NCBI GenBank assembly: GCA_002478885.1
Contig: DLKC01000001.1
Location: forward strand, 50,583 to 114,582
Origin: Chitinophagaceae bacterium UBA7600
GTDB taxonomy: Bacteria > Bacteroidota > Bacteroidia > Chitinophagales > Chitinophagaceae
DNA length: 64,000 nucleotides
Direction of reading: 5' to 3'
How positions within the stretch are numbered: the first letter of the stretch is position 1; the number at the start of each line of letters is the position of its first letter. The notes under the pieces are model-generated. The model did no database searches. It was not told the DNA's origin and saw only the letters and a program-made list of their open reading frames with translations. Positions 53,402 to 62,356 of this stretch are shown here, piece after piece. The position numbers and the translations under genes were made by a program.

Positions 53402-54664
53402 CTACTGTTTAAAATAAAGCCAGATGAGCGCAATGGCAGCAAAACTCATCAACAAAAAAGTAATAACACCACTGATGTTAGACCATGGCTTGTTGCTGAA
53501 TTCGCCCATGATTTTTTTGTTATTGCAAATGTGCAGGATGATAGCGATAAGTAGAGGTGCTACAATTCCATACAAAACGGCTGTGTATATTAAAGCCTGT
53601 ACCGGGCTTATACCTGTGAATAAAATAAAGAGACCAACAATAAGTGAAACGATCAGCGTGATGTAAAAACCTTTGGCCTCATGAAATTTTTTATTCATGC
53701 CTTCTTCCCAGTCAAATGTTTCTGCAAGCATATAACTAAGGGAACCACCCAATACAGGTATCGCAAGAAAACCTGTGCCCAACACGCCAATAGCAAACAA
53801 TGCATAAGAAGCATCACCTGCAAGTGGTTGCAGTGCTTTGGCGGCGTCTTCTACGGTGTCTATTTGCCGTATGCCGGCGCTGAATAGCACAGTGCCTGTT
53901 GTAAGAACAATAAAATAAAATACCAGGTTGGTAAGCAGCAGCCCGCCTTTTACATCGCTTTTCATATCGGCGAGTATTTGCTTGTCTACCACAATGCTTT
54001 TTTCATTTTCTTCTTCCACTTCCATTGATGCCTGCCAGAAAAAAAGATATGGCGATATTGTTGTGCCCAGGATGCCTACGAATGAAAGCAGGTAATCGCT
54101 GTTCCATTTAAAATCAGGAATAATTGTTTCCTTTAAAACGGTCGTCCAGCCCGTTGTTGTCAGAAACGGGATAATGATATAACAGAACAGGCTTACACAC
54201 AAATACTTTAATACAGTTGCGATTTTGCGGTAATTCCATTGCACGATCGTGTACATAAGAATAACCGTGAACAGGATGGAAAAAATAAACGCGGGAACCT
54301 TTGGAAACAACAGATTACCCACTGCCCCCATGCCCGCAATATCGGCGCCGATATTCAATATAATGGAAGGAAAACAAACGAAAAGAATAAGGTACACTAC
54401 CCACTTCGGATAATACTTTTTAATGTTGCCCATTAGCCCTCTGTCGGTGACAAGCCCTAAGCGTGCACACATTTCCTGTATAGAGATAATGAGTGGGTAA
54501 GTAACAACGGCTGTCCACAATAAGCTATAGCCAAATTTTGCGCCTGCCTGTGAATACGTGGCAATGCCAGACGGATCGTCGTCACTGGCGCCGGTAATTA
54601 AACCGGGCCCAAGGTTTTTCCAGAACTTAACGATTTTGCTCTTGCTTCGTTTGAATATGCCCAT
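53402..54664 (-). CDS. Nramp-related divalent metal transporter (DPSG type)
   Basis: 420 residues, about 11 transmembrane helices. TM1 reads GASDDDPSGIATY: the usual Nramp D-P-G-N metal motif becomes D-P-S-G (Asp30-Gly33), losing the asparagine ligand. TM6 has TTISPYLFFWQASMEVEEE in place of the usual M-P-H, losing the methionine ligand. Both changes are known from the NRMT branch, which can carry Mg2+ as well as Mn2+. The acidic EVEEENE stretch follows TM6. Substrate is therefore uncertain. The hydrolase gene upstream is 28 bases away. Confidence 0.82.
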   Translation of the reverse strand: MGIFKRSKSKIVKFWKNLGPGLITGASDDDPSGIATYSQAGAKFGYSLLWTAVVTYPLIISIQEMCARLGLVTDRGLMGNIKKYYPKWVVYLILFVCFPSIILNIGADIAGMGAVGNLLFPKVPAFIFSILFTVILMYTIVQWNYRKIATVLKYLCVSLFCYIIIPFLTTTGWTTVLKETIIPDFKWNSDYLLSFVGILGTTISPYLFFWQASMEVEEENEKSIVVDKQILADMKSDVKGGLLLTNLVFYFIVLTTGTVLFSAGIRQIDTVEDAAKALQPLAGDASYALFAIGVLGTGFLAIPVLGGSLSYMLAETFDWEEGMNKKFHEAKGFYITLIVSLIVGLFILFTGISPVQALIYTAVLYGIVAPLLIAIILHICNNKKIMGEFSNKPWSNISGVITFLLMSFAAIALIWLYFKQ

Positions 54665-54692
54665 TATAAGAGTCGCTCTTTGGTCTAGCCTT

Positions 54693-55547
54693 TTATTGCA
54701 GTATGCTCAGTCCCTCAAACCTGCGATATGGTTTGCTGAAAAATTCATCTACTTTTTTATTGAATTCATCTTTATAAAAGATAGGGGTGGAGTGACCCGA
54801 ATTAGGCAATATCCATGCATACGACTGCGGAATGTTCCTCGCGATCAGCAATGTATGTTCCGGCAAAATCACATCGTGATCACCGCTGATGATCAGCGAC
54901 GGGCATTTGATCGTGCTGAGCTGTTTCAATGTTATGTGCGGCTCATATGAAAGCAGGTGAATCACTTTCAATTCATTTTTTTCTTCCGCAGTTTTGTTGC
55001 TTTTTGCTTCAAGATCTTTATTCATTTTAAGCGCCCACTTATAACCGACAGGATTTACGGCTGTTGAATCAGGCCAAAGATTCGCGCCGGTAACAGCAAG
55101 TTTTTTCACTTTGTCAGGATGCCGTATTGCCAGCAGTAAGCCATCGATACCGCCATCGCTCCAGCCAATAACGTAACAGGAGTCGAGATGCAGCGTTTCG
55201 AGCAATGCATTTAAGTCGTCCGTTATCATTTCATAACTCAGTGAATCGCCTTTGTCAACCGATTTACCTTGCGCCCGGCTGTCGGCAAGTATTACATGAT
55301 ACTTCTGCTCGAAATAAGGTATTTGGTAAAGAAAATTATTGATCGATCCGCCATTGCCATGAATAATCAGCAAAGGCGCACCTTTTCCGTATTCTTCATA
55401 ATACATTTTAAAGCCACGTATGTCTGCGTATTTGCCCACTTTATCGTTGCGGCCATAAATGGTCGTGTCAAAAGGGCTTTGTGCCTGCAGGCAGTAACAG
55501 CTAAAAAACGCTGTTAGCGTAAACCAAAATTTGTAAGAAGCTTTCAT
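54693..55547 (-). CDS. Exported alpha/beta hydrolase
   Basis: 284 residues with a signal peptide (FTLTAFFSCYCLQAQ). Oxyanion region LLIIHGNGGSINNF, nucleophile elbow VIGWSDGG (Ser in G-W-S-D-G), acid in IISGDHDVILPE and catalytic His in PNSGHSTPIF complete the triad. It resembles periplasmic esterases or lactonases; substrate unknown. It is 28 bases upstream of the Nramp-type gene on the same strand. Confidence 0.88.
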   Translation of the reverse strand: MKASYKFWFTLTAFFSCYCLQAQSPFDTTIYGRNDKVGKYADIRGFKMYYEEYGKGAPLLIIHGNGGSINNFLYQIPYFEQKYHVILADSRAQGKSVDKGDSLSYEMITDDLNALLETLHLDSCYVIGWSDGGIDGLLLAIRHPDKVKKLAVTGANLWPDSTAVNPVGYKWALKMNKDLEAKSNKTAEEKNELKVIHLLSYEPHITLKQLSTIKCPSLIISGDHDVILPEHTLLIARNIPQSYAWILPNSGHSTPIFYKDEFNKKVDEFFSKPYRRFEGLSILQ

Positions 55548-55617
55548 GCAAAATAATTTATGAGATAATGCTTAAAGATATAAAATGAAAGCATTCACTT
55601 ATAAAGGGAAAGCTTTT

Positions 55618-55670
55618 GAGCCAGGCATTTGTTCAACTTGCAGCGTCCCTTGCGTCGCACACTTGTACTG
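55618..55670 (+). repeat. Interspersed repeat, F copy
   Basis: GAGCCAGGCATTTG, TTGCAGCGTCCCTTGCGTC then GCACACTTGTACTG. Compact pair with R 55747; core centres are 107 bases apart. Confidence 0.86.
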
Positions 55671-55746
55671 TTTACCTGCAGGCAACAAGCGGGTAACTCG
55701 GCAAAAAGTTCAGATGCGCGGGTTTGTTTAGCTCAATGTGGTTATT

Positions 55747-55803
55747 GCGCACAAGAGTGCGACGCAACGAAGATGCCACAGGCAATGCAGCCGGGAACAT
55801 AAT
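55747..55803 (-). repeat. Interspersed repeat, R copy
   Basis: GCGCACAAGAGTGCGACGCA, ACGAAGATGCCACAG and TGCAGCCGGGAACATAA: complete. Its last bases abut the TerC gene's stop. Confidence 0.88.
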
Positions 55804-56610
55804 TTATTTTGCCATGTCGCCGTGCTCCTTAACCACATCAATATGCGGTCCGCGGAGCTGCACAGCTTTCGCCTTCGCTTTTTTTCTTGCGCGGATGTTG
55901 AGCAATTCAACTCCGAAAGAAAATGCCATAGCAACGTAAATATAGCTCTTGTCTATATGGCTGTGATGAAGCGGCTCTAGGCCTTCGAAGAATAAACTAA
56001 AGCCAACCATCAGCAGAAATGCAAGGGCAAGCATTTTAAGCGAGGGATGTTTATCGATGAATGCAGCAATTTTCTGTGAAAAGAAAAACATAATGACCAT
56101 TGCAATGGAAACAGCTACGATCATTACTTCTACATGTTTTGCAAGACCAATCGCGGTGATAATGCTGTCGAAAGAGAAAACCATATCAACAATAACGATT
56201 TGTGCAACGATGGCGCTAAAGGCACCGGCGCTTTTCTTTACATTCACTGCAGCCTCATCGCCTTCGAGTTTTTCGTGTATCTCCTTTACTGTTTTATACA
56301 ACAAAAAAATACCACCGGCAAACATAATGCAGTTGCGAAGGTTAAACGCATAATGCTCTTTGGAAACACTAAAGCCAAATAATTCTTTGCTGCCGTTATT
56401 TACCAGCCAGCCAAGCGTTAACAACAAAGCTATGCGCACAATAATCCCGGCAATCATCCATACGCGGCGGGCGTTTAGTTTTTGTTTGGCCTCATCGAGC
56501 CTGCCGATAAGAATAGAAACGAAGATAACATTGTCGATGCCGAGAACAATTTCTAAAACAGTTAAGGTTATCAAGCTCACCAGGGCGTCAGCCGTAAAAA
56601 GATTTTCCAT
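55804..56610 (-). CDS. TerC-family membrane protein
   Basis: 268 residues with seven to eight transmembrane helices. The paired acidic metal motifs are intact: LEIVLGIDNVIFVSIL in the first repeat and VIVDMVFSFDSIITAIGL in the second (both with D-N/D-S in a helix). TerC proteins export Mn2+ or take part in tellurite resistance and metallation of exoenzymes. With the Nramp-related gene 1.1 kb away it suggests local metal homeostasis, though the genes are separated by a repeat pair. pyrD lies 25 bases upstream. Confidence 0.9.
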   Translation of the reverse strand: MENLFTADALVSLITLTVLEIVLGIDNVIFVSILIGRLDEAKQKLNARRVWMIAGIIVRIALLLTLGWLVNNGSKELFGFSVSKEHYAFNLRNCIMFAGGIFLLYKTVKEIHEKLEGDEAAVNVKKSAGAFSAIVAQIVIVDMVFSFDSIITAIGLAKHVEVMIVAVSIAMVIMFFFSQKIAAFIDKHPSLKMLALAFLLMVGFSLFFEGLEPLHHSHIDKSYIYVAMAFSFGVELLNIRARKKAKAKAVQLRGPHIDVVKEHGDMAK

Positions 56611-56635
56611 GCAGCAGTGTTTTTATTTCGGTTGG

Positions 56636-57685
56636 TTACAATTGAATCGAAGATAGATGTTTACAGATTTTTTTAACGATTGCCGGTCCTTCATAAATAA
56701 AGCCGGTCCATACCTGCACCAGTGATGCGCCACAATCGAATTTTTCTTTTGCATCTGCGCCGCTAAAAATGCCGCCACTTGCGATAACAGGTACTCTTCC
56801 TTCGGTGTTCCTAATCAGGTATTGCAATATTTCTGTTGAGTGCTCCATTAAAGGTTTACCGCTTAAGCCCCCGGCGCCAAATTTTTCAACTTTTTCTATT
56901 TTGGTTTTTAAGTGTTCGCGGCTTATAGTGGTATTTGTTGCAACTAAGCCTGAAAGCTCCACCTCAAAAGAAAGGTCTACGATATCGTCAAGCTGTTCTT
57001 TGGTAAGATCAGGCGCAATTTTAAGCAACAATGGTTTGGGGTTCGCCTTGCCTTGATTAATCTGTTGAAGATTGCCAAGAATCTTAAGCAGCGCATCTTT
57101 TTCTTGTAAGGCACGTAAGCCCGGCGTGTTGGGGCTGCTTACATTCACTACAAAATAGTCAACACTGTCGAAGAGTGTATTAAAGCATATCTCATAATCT
57201 TTCCACGCAAGTTCATTATCGGTTACTTTGTTCTTGCCAATGTTGCCGCCAATAATAAGTTTGCTGTCGGTTCTCACTGTTTTCCATTTGTTCAGCCTTC
57301 TTGCAGCTGCGTCAACACCTTCATTATTAAAGCCCATACGATTGATGAGGCCTTTGTCTTTTGGCAAACGAAAAACACGCGGTTTATCATTGCCCGGTTG
57401 CGGTTTGGGAGTTACAGTCCCTATTTCCACAAAGCCAAAACCAAGTGATTCAAGCTCTCTTAAGTAAAGCGCATTTTTGTCGAAGCCGGCGCCAAGGCCA
57501 ACAGGATTGCTGAAGTGCAGTCCGAACAATTCTTTTGCAAGCGCCGCATCTTTTGGGGTAAAGTATTTCGTGAACAGTGTTTTTATTAATCCAATCTCTT
57601 CAGCATAATGAAGGTTGTTCATGGAAAAATAATGCACGGCTTCCGGCGGAAAAAGAAACAGCAGCTTCCGTAATAATTGGTACAT
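56636..57685 (-). CDS. pyrD: Dihydroorotate dehydrogenase, quinone-dependent (class 2)
   Basis: 349 residues. The N-terminal membrane-associated helices (MYQLLRKLLFLFPPEAVHYF) identify class 2. FMN- and orotate-binding segments: GLGAGFDKNA, VNVSSPNTPGLRALQ (catalytic Ser), LLLKIAPDLT, GLVATNTTISR and VPVIASGGIFSGADA. It oxidises dihydroorotate to orotate in pyrimidine synthesis, passing electrons to menaquinone. It is 25 bases upstream of TerC on the same strand. Confidence 0.96.
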   Translation of the reverse strand: MYQLLRKLLFLFPPEAVHYFSMNNLHYAEEIGLIKTLFTKYFTPKDAALAKELFGLHFSNPVGLGAGFDKNALYLRELESLGFGFVEIGTVTPKPQPGNDKPRVFRLPKDKGLINRMGFNNEGVDAAARRLNKWKTVRTDSKLIIGGNIGKNKVTDNELAWKDYEICFNTLFDSVDYFVVNVSSPNTPGLRALQEKDALLKILGNLQQINQGKANPKPLLLKIAPDLTKEQLDDIVDLSFEVELSGLVATNTTISREHLKTKIEKVEKFGAGGLSGKPLMEHSTEILQYLIRNTEGRVPVIASGGIFSGADAKEKFDCGASLVQVWTGFIYEGPAIVKKICKHLSSIQL

Positions 57686-57765
57686 GCCGCAAAGAACCGT
57701 GATTTAAGGCAATTGAAAAAGCAGGGTGGAAAAATAGTTGCCGTGTGTTTCTAAGAAATTATATT

Positions 57766-57818
57766 GTGCCCGGCTGCATTGCTACTATTGACCTACGGTT
57801 GCGTCGCACACTTGTGCG
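57766..57818 (+). repeat. Interspersed repeat, F copy
   Basis: GTGCCCGGCTGCATTGCTAC, CTACGGTTGCGTCGCACACT then TGTGCG; the GGCATC block is replaced. Compact pair with R 57890; core centres 101 bases apart. Outer arms GCCCGGC and GCCGGGC form the ends of the pair. Confidence 0.87.
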
Positions 57819-57889
57819 TTCTGAGCAGGTGTGAGCTGCAAGATTAAAACTTTGTTTGCAGGTAAATACAATAACCGACAGTGTTTCCC

Positions 57890-57944
57890 CTGTACAAGAG
57901 TGCGACGCAAGTAAACCATCATACATATTCTATGGCCGGGCTCC
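57890..57944 (-). repeat. Interspersed repeat, R copy
   Basis: CTGTACAAGAGTGCGACGCA, AGTAAACCATCAT and ATGGCCGGGCTCC. It ends 6 bases before the stop of the ABC permease gene. Confidence 0.87.
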
Positions 57945-57950
57945 CAAAAG

Positions 57951-59276
57951 CTAACTCTTTCTAAAGGCCCATTTCCACATTTCTTTCCAGGTAACTTTTT
58001 TGCCGTAGAGAAGGATACCGGTGCGATAGATTTTTGCAGCCACCCATGCGGTGCCGAGAAAACCTGCTATGAGTAACAGCATGCTTGTTATAAGCTGCCA
58101 ATAAGGAACAGGATAAGGCACCCCATGCGCAATGCGTGCCATCATTACGATCGGGGATGTAAGCGGGAATAAGCTGCCAAATACGGCAAGCCCGCTTGCA
58201 GGTTCGTTCACGGCTTTTGTCATGATAACGATGGCGAAAATGATGGGCATGGTAATAGGCAACATAAGGCTTTGCGCGTCTTGTGGATCTTCGTTAACCG
58301 CACTGCCAACGGCTGCAAAAAGAGAAGAGTATAATAAGTAGCCGCCGAGGAAGTAAAAAATGAAACAGCCTATAATAAGCGGGAAGTTTATTTCACTCAG
58401 GCCTTGCATAATGCCGGCCATTGCGCCGCTGGCTTGTGCAGACTGTGCTGCACCCATTGCGCCTGGAGATATTGGCTGTTGCGGCATATGCCCCATAAGA
58501 CCGGGAAACAAGAGGGGGAGCAAAAGTTGCAGGCCAAAAACGAGCACCACCCATATGATAAACTGAACGAGTCCCACTGCGCCAATACCAAAAATCTTTC
58601 CAAGCATTAGCTGGAAGGGTTTTACGCTGCTTACAATGACTTCGGCAATGCGGCTAACTTTTTCTTCCATTACCCCACGCATAACCATGGTGCCGTAAAT
58701 GAACAAAATAATATAGATGAGAAAACCGGAGATATAACCCACGCCATAACTCACGCCGGCTTTTACTTCGGAATCTTCCGCTCCTTCCATGGTAGTAAAC
58801 TTTACCACTTTGCTGTGCTGTATGCTGTCTAACTGAGATGGCCTTATGTTTAGCGACAATAGTCTTTTTTCTTCCAGGCTTTTGTTGAGAATGCCTTCGA
58901 TCTGGCCTCTTGTAATAATGGTAATGGACTTTGCCGAAACCAGCTGAATGGTGTCGCCATTGTCTTTTGCGCTGGCGGGCACATACACATACCCATCGTA
59001 CTGGCCGCTTTCGAGTTTTGTTTTTAAAGAATAGGGTGTTTCATTTTTCAGGAATGAAAACTTTATCTCGTCCTGGTTTTCGATTTTGCCGTTGAAATAA
59101 CCAGCTTCATCTGCAACAGCTATTTTTATGTCTTCACCGGCATTTACCGAAAAGTAGATCATCATGGCATAAAACCCGAATATGATCAGGGGAAGCAATA
59201 TGGTGGTAAGCAGGAATGTTTTCTTTTGAACCCGGGTAAGAAATTCTCTTCTTGCAACTAGTAATATCTTGTTCAT
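57951..59276 (-). CDS. ABC-2 type transporter permease (NatB-like)
   Basis: 441 residues: one N-terminal transmembrane helix (about 22-42), a large extracytoplasmic domain (about 45-180), then five more hydrophobic segments, including VMRGVMEEKVSRIAEVIVSSVKPFQLMLGKI, quoted only as key residues M-E-E-K-(x)-R/S-R-I-A-E, the coupling-helix motif of NatB-type permeases. The ATPase gene is 57 bases upstream on the same strand. The pair likely exports Na+ or another small substrate; the substrate is inferred. Confidence 0.88.
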   Translation of the reverse strand: MNKILLVARREFLTRVQKKTFLLTTILLPLIIFGFYAMMIYFSVNAGEDIKIAVADEAGYFNGKIENQDEIKFSFLKNETPYSLKTKLESGQYDGYVYVPASAKDNGDTIQLVSAKSITIITRGQIEGILNKSLEEKRLLSLNIRPSQLDSIQHSKVVKFTTMEGAEDSEVKAGVSYGVGYISGFLIYIILFIYGTMVMRGVMEEKVSRIAEVIVSSVKPFQLMLGKIFGIGAVGLVQFIIWVVLVFGLQLLLPLLFPGLMGHMPQQPISPGAMGAAQSAQASGAMAGIMQGLSEINFPLIIGCFIFYFLGGYLLYSSLFAAVGSAVNEDPQDAQSLMLPITMPIIFAIVIMTKAVNEPASGLAVFGSLFPLTSPIVMMARIAHGVPYPVPYWQLITSMLLLIAGFLGTAWVAAKIYRTGILLYGKKVTWKEMWKWAFRKS

Positions 59277-59333
59277 ATAAAAATGGTGTCAGTGTTAATT
59301 GTTGTGAGTAAGATAGCTTGCATGCACTTTCTA

Positions 59334-60269
59334 TTAATTTTCAACTTGCATGAATGACCGCGATTTTGCATTGGTTCCCTCAACGATCCGGATAAAAATA
59401 TCATTGAGTGAGGGGAGTATTTCGTTAAAGGCCTCAATGTTAATGCCCTGCTGAATAAAATGTTTCAGCACATCGTTGCTTGAATGGCCTTCTTTTATTT
59501 TTACTACCAGCTTGTTTGCTTTTGTGTCGAGTATATCAAACGCATCGCTTACGCTAACCCCTGCAACTCCACCCAATTGAATGTTAAACTTGTTTTCCTT
59601 GAACTCCTGTTTGATTTGTTGTAAAGAGCCGTCGAGCACTTTTTTGCCGAGGTTAACCAGCACAATGTGATCGCAGATCTCTTCAACCTGTTCCATCCTG
59701 TGTGTGCTGAAGATAATGGTTGAACCACGTTGCGCAAGACCATAAATTTCATCTTTAATGAGATTGGCATTTAATGGATCGAGACCGCTGAAAGGTTCAT
59801 CGAGAATAATCAATTTTGGCTCGTGAAGAACTGTAATAACAAACTGCAATTTTTGGCTCATACCCTTACTAAGGTCTTCCACTTTTTTATTCCACCATGT
59901 TTCCATTTCAAGGCGTTTGAACCAGAATTTTATTTTCTCTAGCGCTTCACTTTTGCTCAAACCTTTTAGCTGTGCGAGATACATCGCCTGTTCACCTATT
60001 TTCATTTTTTTATACAGCCCACGCTCTTCAGGCATATAGCCGATCTTGATAATGTCGTTGATCGGATTAAATTTTGCCCCATCGAAAATTATTTCTCCTT
60101 CATCGGGAAAAAAAATGCCGGTAATCATGCGCAGTAATGTTGTTTTACCTGCGCCGTTCGGTCCGAGCAAACCAAAAATAGATCCGGGTTCCAGCTTAAA
60201 ACTTATATCGTCCACAGCTTTTTGAGTGGCATAATATTTTTTGAGGTGTTGCAGTTCGAGTAAGGCCAT
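59334..60269 (-). CDS. ABC transporter ATP-binding protein (NatA-like)
   Basis: 311 residues with all motifs: Walker A GLLGPNGAGKTTLL, Q-loop GYMPEERGLY, signature LSKGMSQKLQ, Walker B LIILDEPFSGLDP and H-loop FSTHRMEQVEE. A C-terminal extension of about 80 residues (FNIQLGGVAGV, NEILPSLNDIFIRIVEG) is typical of the NatA/DrrA subtype. It pairs with the permease gene downstream. Confidence 0.93.
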   Translation of the reverse strand: MALLELQHLKKYYATQKAVDDISFKLEPGSIFGLLGPNGAGKTTLLRMITGIFFPDEGEIIFDGAKFNPINDIIKIGYMPEERGLYKKMKIGEQAMYLAQLKGLSKSEALEKIKFWFKRLEMETWWNKKVEDLSKGMSQKLQFVITVLHEPKLIILDEPFSGLDPLNANLIKDEIYGLAQRGSTIIFSTHRMEQVEEICDHIVLVNLGKKVLDGSLQQIKQEFKENKFNIQLGGVAGVSVSDAFDILDTKANKLVVKIKEGHSSNDVLKHFIQQGINIEAFNEILPSLNDIFIRIVEGTNAKSRSFMQVEN

Positions 60270-60360
60270 AACACTTTTTTTTAAATATACATTTTGTGAT
60301 TTACCGCAGATATAAAAACTTTTAAACGGTTATTTTTGGTTATTCTGTGATTGATTTATG

Positions 60361-60412
60361 TGCCCGGTTTTCGTACATGTGTCGTCGGCTGTTGCGTCGC
60401 ACTCTTCAACGT
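60361..60412 (+). repeat. Interspersed repeat, F copy
   Basis: TGCCCGGTTTTCGTACATGT, GTCGTCGGCTGTTGCGTCGC then ACTCTTCAAC: complete with a changed GGCATC block. It pairs with the R copy at 62357, enclosing one gene. The gap 60270-60568 holds nothing else recognised. Confidence 0.87.
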
Positions 60413-60568
60413 TCCTTTCTTTCTTCAGCAATGGGCAATAACGGTTGAATAGGATATGAAGCAGCCAGTCGGTAAATTAAACCATTAGTAGCAGTTGAGC
60501 TTACTTTATTACAGTCATAACAATTTTTTCTGCCGAAATGATAAAGATATATGCAATAGCCGCACAGA

Positions 60569-62191
60569 TTAGGTAGTATGTAAAAGTTTAGCCGCGATCA
60601 TGCCGGCAACTCTTTCTCCATCCATAGCAGCACTAACGATGCCTCCTGCATAGCCCGCGCCCTCGCCGCAAGGATAAAGATTTTCTAACTGGGGGTGATG
60701 CAAGCCATTCTCATCTCTTGGAATTCTAACCGGCGAGGAGGTGCGGCTTTCGGTAGCAACAACGATTGCATCGTTGGTAAAATACCCCCTCATTTTTTTA
60801 CCAGCTTCAGCAAAGCCCTTTTGCAAGGCCTTAAAGATGAAGCCTGGCAGGACTTCGCCAAGCTGATGGCTTTTTACTCCAGGCAGGTAACTGCAATCAG
60901 GCAGATTAGCTGATAGCCTATTATTACAGAGGTCTGCAAGCCGCTGGGCCGGCGCTACAAATTTTCCACCACCGGCATTAAAGCAGGTTTTTTCTATCTC
61001 CTGTTGAAAATACATCAGCAATAGGGGATCTGAAGAATTTGTTAGCCTTCGCCCGGGAATATTATTCAAAAAACTGTGGGCATCTTTTACAGAGGTCTGC
61101 ACTACAATACCACTATTTGCGTATGGGTTATTTCTTTTGCTGGGACTCCATCCGTTTACGACCAGTTCGCCGGGGTTGGTCGCGGCAGGTGCAATAATAC
61201 CGCCGGGACACATGCAAAAACTAAACACTGCTCTGTCAGTTACCTGCTGCACGAAACTGTATGATGCAGGCGGAAGATCGGCTGGCCGGCTGCTTTTCTG
61301 TTTTGCGTAAGCCGGCGCACAGTGGTATTGCATTGTGTCGATCAAAGATTGCGGATGTTCCACCCTTACACCAAGGGCAAATGGTTTTGCTTCGATGAGC
61401 AGGTTTTTGTTGCGCAGCAGTTCAAAAATATCTCTTGCCGAGTGGCCCGTTGCAAGAACTGCCGCATCTGCTGTAAAGCTATTCCCGTTAGTGGTTTTAA
61501 CGGCGGTTAGCCGATTGTTGTTTATTACAAAGTCAGTCGCCTTGCAATTGAAATGCACTTCGCCACCGCATGCAATAATGGCTTCCCGCATGGCAATAAT
61601 AATATGCGGTAGTTTATTGGTGCCAATATGCGGATGAGCTTCATAAAGTATTTTTTCATCGGCACCAAATTGCACAAACAGGTTTAATATACGGGAAATG
61701 TCGCCGCGTTTATTGCTGCGTGTATAAAGCTTCCCATCACTGTAAGTGCCTGCACCGCCTTCGCCAAAACTATAATTGCTATCGGAATTAACAATGCCCT
61801 GTTTGTTAAGTGAAGCGAGGTCGCGGCGTCGTGAGCGTACATCCTTACCTCTTTCGAGAATAATGGGCTTTATGCCAAGCTCGAGTAGTTTCAAAGCTGC
61901 AAATAAACCAGCCGGCCCCGAGCCGATGATGATTGCACTTTGGCTGGCATGCGTAACATGTTTAAGGTCGATTGCATGAAACGGCCTGCCGGTAAATGGT
62001 TCGTTGATGAATGCAACCACTGTAAGGTTTATCCAAATTGTTTTGCTCCTTGCATCGATAGATTGTTTAAGAATATAGTAACCGGTAATAGACTCTTGCT
62101 TTACGGCGCAATGTGCAGCAATACTTGCGGCAAGAATATCAGCATCTGCTGCTTCGGTGGGCAATACTCTTAAAATAACTTTTTGTTGCAT
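60569..62191 (-). CDS. FAD-dependent dehydrogenase (COG2509 type)
   Basis: 540 residues. An N-terminal domain of about 85 residues precedes the dinucleotide-binding motif IIGSGPAGLFAALKLLELG (G-x-G-x-x-G), then LERGKDVRSRRRDLASL and FGEGGAGTYSDGKL, which marks this uncharacterised flavoprotein family. AAVLATGHSARDIFELL and a C-terminal LYPCGEGAGYAGGIVSAAMDG (FAD-contact) are present. Substrate unknown. The gene is the only one between F 60361 and R 62357. Confidence 0.88.
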   Translation of the reverse strand: MQQKVILRVLPTEAADADILAASIAAHCAVKQESITGYYILKQSIDARSKTIWINLTVVAFINEPFTGRPFHAIDLKHVTHASQSAIIIGSGPAGLFAALKLLELGIKPIILERGKDVRSRRRDLASLNKQGIVNSDSNYSFGEGGAGTYSDGKLYTRSNKRGDISRILNLFVQFGADEKILYEAHPHIGTNKLPHIIIAMREAIIACGGEVHFNCKATDFVINNNRLTAVKTTNGNSFTADAAVLATGHSARDIFELLRNKNLLIEAKPFALGVRVEHPQSLIDTMQYHCAPAYAKQKSSRPADLPPASYSFVQQVTDRAVFSFCMCPGGIIAPAATNPGELVVNGWSPSKRNNPYANSGIVVQTSVKDAHSFLNNIPGRRLTNSSDPLLLMYFQQEIEKTCFNAGGGKFVAPAQRLADLCNNRLSANLPDCSYLPGVKSHQLGEVLPGFIFKALQKGFAEAGKKMRGYFTNDAIVVATESRTSSPVRIPRDENGLHHPQLENLYPCGEGAGYAGGIVSAAMDGERVAGMIAAKLLHTT

Positions 62192-62203
62192 GATTCAGTT
62201 GAG

Positions 62204-62211
62204 CAAACCTA
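62204..62211 (-). promoter_or_regulatory. -7 box TAGGTTTG of the FAD dehydrogenase gene
   Basis: Exact TAnnTTTG match, 12 bases before ATG 62191; no clear TTTG -33 box. Confidence 0.4.
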
Positions 62212-62356
62212 ACCGGTTTTGGCAAAAAATAGAAATAATATCGAATTACAGTTGTTGTGTAAATGACTGTCTAATTCCCCGATTAAAGTTGGAAAGCAGA
62301 AAACAGCCTTCGCCGGGAGAACTTCCTGTGCCTTACCGGCGATTAAGATTGTAAAA

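Noticed and set aside
55804..56635. yybP-ykoY manganese riboswitch upstream of the TerC gene
   Set aside because: Only 25 bases separate pyrD and the TerC gene, too short for the riboswitch.
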